This document shows positions 61,906 to 64,000 of a DNA stretch of 64,000 nt, in pieces. Both the position numbers and the translations under genes were made by a program. The notes below the pieces were generated by a model. The model saw only the letters and a list, made by a program, of their open reading frames with translations. It had not been told where the DNA came from and searched no databases. This DNA is from Marinicella marina (lineage in GTDB: Bacteria > Pseudomonadota > Gammaproteobacteria > Xanthomonadales > Marinicellaceae): positions 372,001-436,000 of the forward strand of contig NZ_JASJNC010000002.1 in the NCBI RefSeq assembly GCF_030065545.1. Reading direction: 5' to 3'. The number at the start of each line of letters is the position of its first letter. The first letter of the stretch is position 1.

Positions 61906-64000
61906 TAAAAACCATAAATAAACGATATTTAACTGTGTTGTTCGCTGTGCTAGCGACAGGGTGTGCCACCCAACAAAAAGACCTCAGAAAAGAATTGGAC
62001 AACTCCAACTATTTAGAAGGCGTAGAATCAATCGTGTATTCGGGTGAAGTGTTTAATGACGGCAGTGTCAACGCCACCGAGCGTGAAGTGGCTGAATACT
62101 ATCCGGGCACCGGTGAGTTCATCAATTTTGATGCCGCATCAAGGACCCGCACGCCGATGTCTGAAGAAGGCGAGGTCACTTTTAATTTTGAAGGTGAGTC
62201 ACTGCAGGCGGTGGTCCATTTCATCTTGGGTGAGGTGTTGAAAGAAAATTACGTCATTGCCCCAGGTGTGAGCGGTAAAGTAACCTTTGCCACGGCCAAG
62301 CCTGTTTCTAAAAAACAAATCGTACCCATTTTGGAAATGATGTTAAGTTGGAATAAGGCAGCACTGGTGCGGGTCGATGACCGCTATCACGTGTTACCAG
62401 AAGGTCAGGCCATCAAAGGTTTGTTGACTCCCAGGCTCAGCAAAAACGCAGACGGCGGTGGTTATCAGGTCTTGGCGGTGCCTTTGACCTACGTATCGCC
62501 AACTGAGATGGAAAAAATTCTTGAGCCTTATGCCAAAGCTGGTGCGGTGGTGAAAGCCGATAATGCCAGAAACATCTTGTTCCTATCTGGTACCAACAGT
62601 GAATTAACCAACTATTTAGATACCATTGAAATTTTTGATGTTGATTGGCTTTCAGGCATGTCAACAGGCATTTTTTACCTGAAACAAGTTGAATCAACGG
62701 ATATTTTAACTGAACTGGAAGCGCTATTTGGTGAAGGCGCAGATAACCCGCTGGCTGGCATGTTCCGATTTTTGCCTTTAGAAAGGTTAAATGCCATTAT
62801 GGTTATCACGCCACAAGAAGATTACTTGCACCAAGCGAAAAAATGGATTGACCGTTTAGATCGTGCTGATTCAGACGGCGCCTCTAATTTATATGTATAC
62901 AGTGTCAAAAACATCAAAGCCGATGATCTGGCAGCTTATCTCAATGACGTGTTTGGCGGCACCAGTGGCTCCAGTTCTTCCAGAAAAGCCAGTGGCGGTT
63001 CTGTGGTCCCTGGGCAAACTGGCAAAGAGGTCAGTTCATCGGGTGCCAGTAACACCAACACCAATCGCCGCAGAACCAGTAATAACTCAAGCGGTTCGGG
63101 TATCAACGACATCTTTATATCTGCCATCGAAGATTCCAATCAATTGTTGATTAAGGCGGGTGTGGTGGATTATGAAAAGATTTTATCGGCCATTGAGCGA
63201 TTGGATATTGAGCCGCTACAAGTATTGGTGGAACTGAAAATCATCGAGATCACATTGAATGATGCTGTTTCTTACGGCATGGAGTTATTGTTTGGAGACG
63301 AAATAGCCACGACACCTGTGGTCACACCAGACCCTGAGACTAAAAGCTGGCCATATAATTTCAGCACTTCAGGCTCAACTGTTGGTAGTGGTGGTATATC
63401 CTACCGCTTTCTGGGCACCGAAGCCGAGGCGCGATTAGACGCACTGGAAAGTGAAAACAGGGTGGCCGTTTTATCCAGTCCATCGCTGCTGGTTTTGAAT
63501 AACAAAAATGCCACCATCAACGTCGGTGATCAAATTCCCATCACCAATGTCGGATCGGTTGGTAGTGGTAACGTGAACAACGGCACCATTTCCAATACTC
63601 GGTATATCCAAACTGGTGTACAGGTTGATATCACACCACGGGTTAATCCGGGCGGGTTGGTTTATATGGAAGTCAGCCAAGACGTCAGTACACCGGGTGC
63701 ACCTGATGCCAATGGTCAAAGACCGATTGCATCGCGACAATTAAATACAGAAATCGCCGTACAAAGTGGTAATACCATTGTTATGGGTGGATTAATCAGT
63801 GAAAATGACGGCTTCAATCGTTCCGGTGTTCCAGGCTTGAGTCGCATCCCATTTTTGGGTGGCGTTTTTGGTAGAAAGTCAAAATCGACAGACCGGACAG
63901 AATTAATGTTGCTGATCACCCCAACTGTAATTGAGAACCCTGAACAAGCCCGGCAACTAACCACTGAGTATGCAAAAAAATTCAGAGGCCTGAAGCCACT
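61902..64000 (+). CDS. gspD: Type II secretion secretin GspD, lipoprotein type (3' end beyond window)
   Basis: At least 699 residues; the frame is open to the last base. The signal peptide ends in a lipobox (VLATGCATQ), so the secretin is itself lipidated, as XpsD is. The N0/N1-N3 domains follow (about 85-420), including a Ser/Asn/Gly-rich insertion (about 350-400). The secretin domain (about 450-690) shows VAVLSSPSLLVLNNKNATI, GDQIPITNVG, NTIVMGGLISEND and GVPGLSRIPFLGGVFGRKS, then ELMLLITPTVIENP, the family signature. It forms the outer-membrane pore. The ATG overlaps the gspN stop as ATGA. Confidence 0.95.
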   Translation, partial: MIKTINKRYLTVLFAVLATGCATQQKDLRKELDNSNYLEGVESIVYSGEVFNDGSVNATEREVAEYYPGTGEFINFDAASRTRTPMSEEGEVTFNFEGESLQAVVHFILGEVLKENYVIAPGVSGKVTFATAKPVSKKQIVPILEMMLSWNKAALVRVDDRYHVLPEGQAIKGLLTPRLSKNADGGGYQVLAVPLTYVSPTEMEKILEPYAKAGAVVKADNARNILFLSGTNSELTNYLDTIEIFDVDWLSGMSTGIFYLKQVESTDILTELEALFGEGADNPLAGMFRFLPLERLNAIMVITPQEDYLHQAKKWIDRLDRADSDGASNLYVYSVKNIKADDLAAYLNDVFGGTSGSSSSRKASGGSVVPGQTGKEVSSSGASNTNTNRRRTSNNSSGSGINDIFISAIEDSNQLLIKAGVVDYEKILSAIERLDIEPLQVLVELKIIEITLNDAVSYGMELLFGDEIATTPVVTPDPETKSWPYNFSTSGSTVGSGGISYRFLGTEAEARLDALESENRVAVLSSPSLLVLNNKNATINVGDQIPITNVGSVGSGNVNNGTISNTRYIQTGVQVDITPRVNPGGLVYMEVSQDVSTPGAPDANGQRPIASRQLNTEIAVQSGNTIVMGGLISENDGFNRSGVPGLSRIPFLGGVFGRKSKSTDRTELMLLITPTVIENPEQARQLTTEYAKKFRGLKP

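Noticed and set aside
1-64000. tRNA or rRNA genes and CRISPR arrays
   Set aside because: I saw no cloverleaf-like segments with CCA-proximal features, no rRNA-like stretches and no regularly spaced direct repeats in the intergenic regions.

Overview
The window looks like a chromosomal segment of a gammaproteobacterium related to Xanthomonadales, most likely a marine Marinicella-like organism (inference, not tested by search). Three traits point there. The arginine operon is of the Xanthomonas type: N-acetylornithine carbamoyltransferase, N-acetylcitrulline deacetylase and a fused acetylglutamate kinase/synthase. The type II secretion operon runs in the Xanthomonas Xps order E-F-G-H-I-J-K-L-M-N-D. 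A large secreted subtilase ends in an Ile-Phe-Ala-Asn-Gly-Phe-Glu tail. Gene density is high and most genes sit in tightly overlapping operons.

Layout. 1-4.2 kb: 3' end of a GMC oxidoreductase followed by a peptide-type ABC transporter (two permeases and one double ATPase). 4.2-4.7 kb: a GNAT acetyltransferase. 4.77-12.1 kb: the arginine operon argF'-argG-argE-argB/A-argC-argH, preceded by what looks like a complete ribosome-mediated attenuator: a 36-codon leader peptide with four consecutive Arg codons, a terminator, and an antiterminator strand that overlaps the end of the leader ORF. This is the most interesting element in the window. 12.1-13.4 kb: a fatty-acid desaturase divergent from an ArsR-type regulator with overlapping promoters and a palindrome. 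13.5-17.3 kb: an accessory, AT-richer stretch with an HNH-type protein, REP-like palindromes, a VCBS beta-propeller protein and small membrane proteins, one apparently split by a frameshift in a T8 run.

17.5-26.4 kb: mostly single genes, namely a hydrolase-OsmC fusion, a DUF6445-like oxygenase, a DUF2237 protein, RarD, a metallo-beta-lactamase-fold hydrolase, an M24 peptidase, an FMN reductase with an Old Yellow Enzyme, a methyltransferase-like membrane protein and an outer-membrane barrel. 26.6-30.5 kb: the 1300-residue secreted subtilase. 31-35.4 kb (minus strand): an Mla/Mce-type lipid ABC transporter operon led by a cyclophilin and ending in a possible DNA polymerase III psi-like gene. 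35.5-39.9 kb (minus strand): valS and pepA, without the usual holC between them. 40-42.2 kb: lptF-lptG. 42.2-42.6 kb: an RDD protein. 42.9-47.9 kb: a TonB2-type energy-transduction operon. 48.1-53.5 kb: a DsbC-like protein, purL and a membrane protein. 53.6 kb to the end: the type II secretion operon, cut off inside gspD.

Functionally the window combines core biosynthesis (arginine, purine, tRNA charging) with a strong envelope and secretion theme: Lpt, Mla-like and TonB transport, type II secretion, and a secreted protease of the class that such a secretion system could export.
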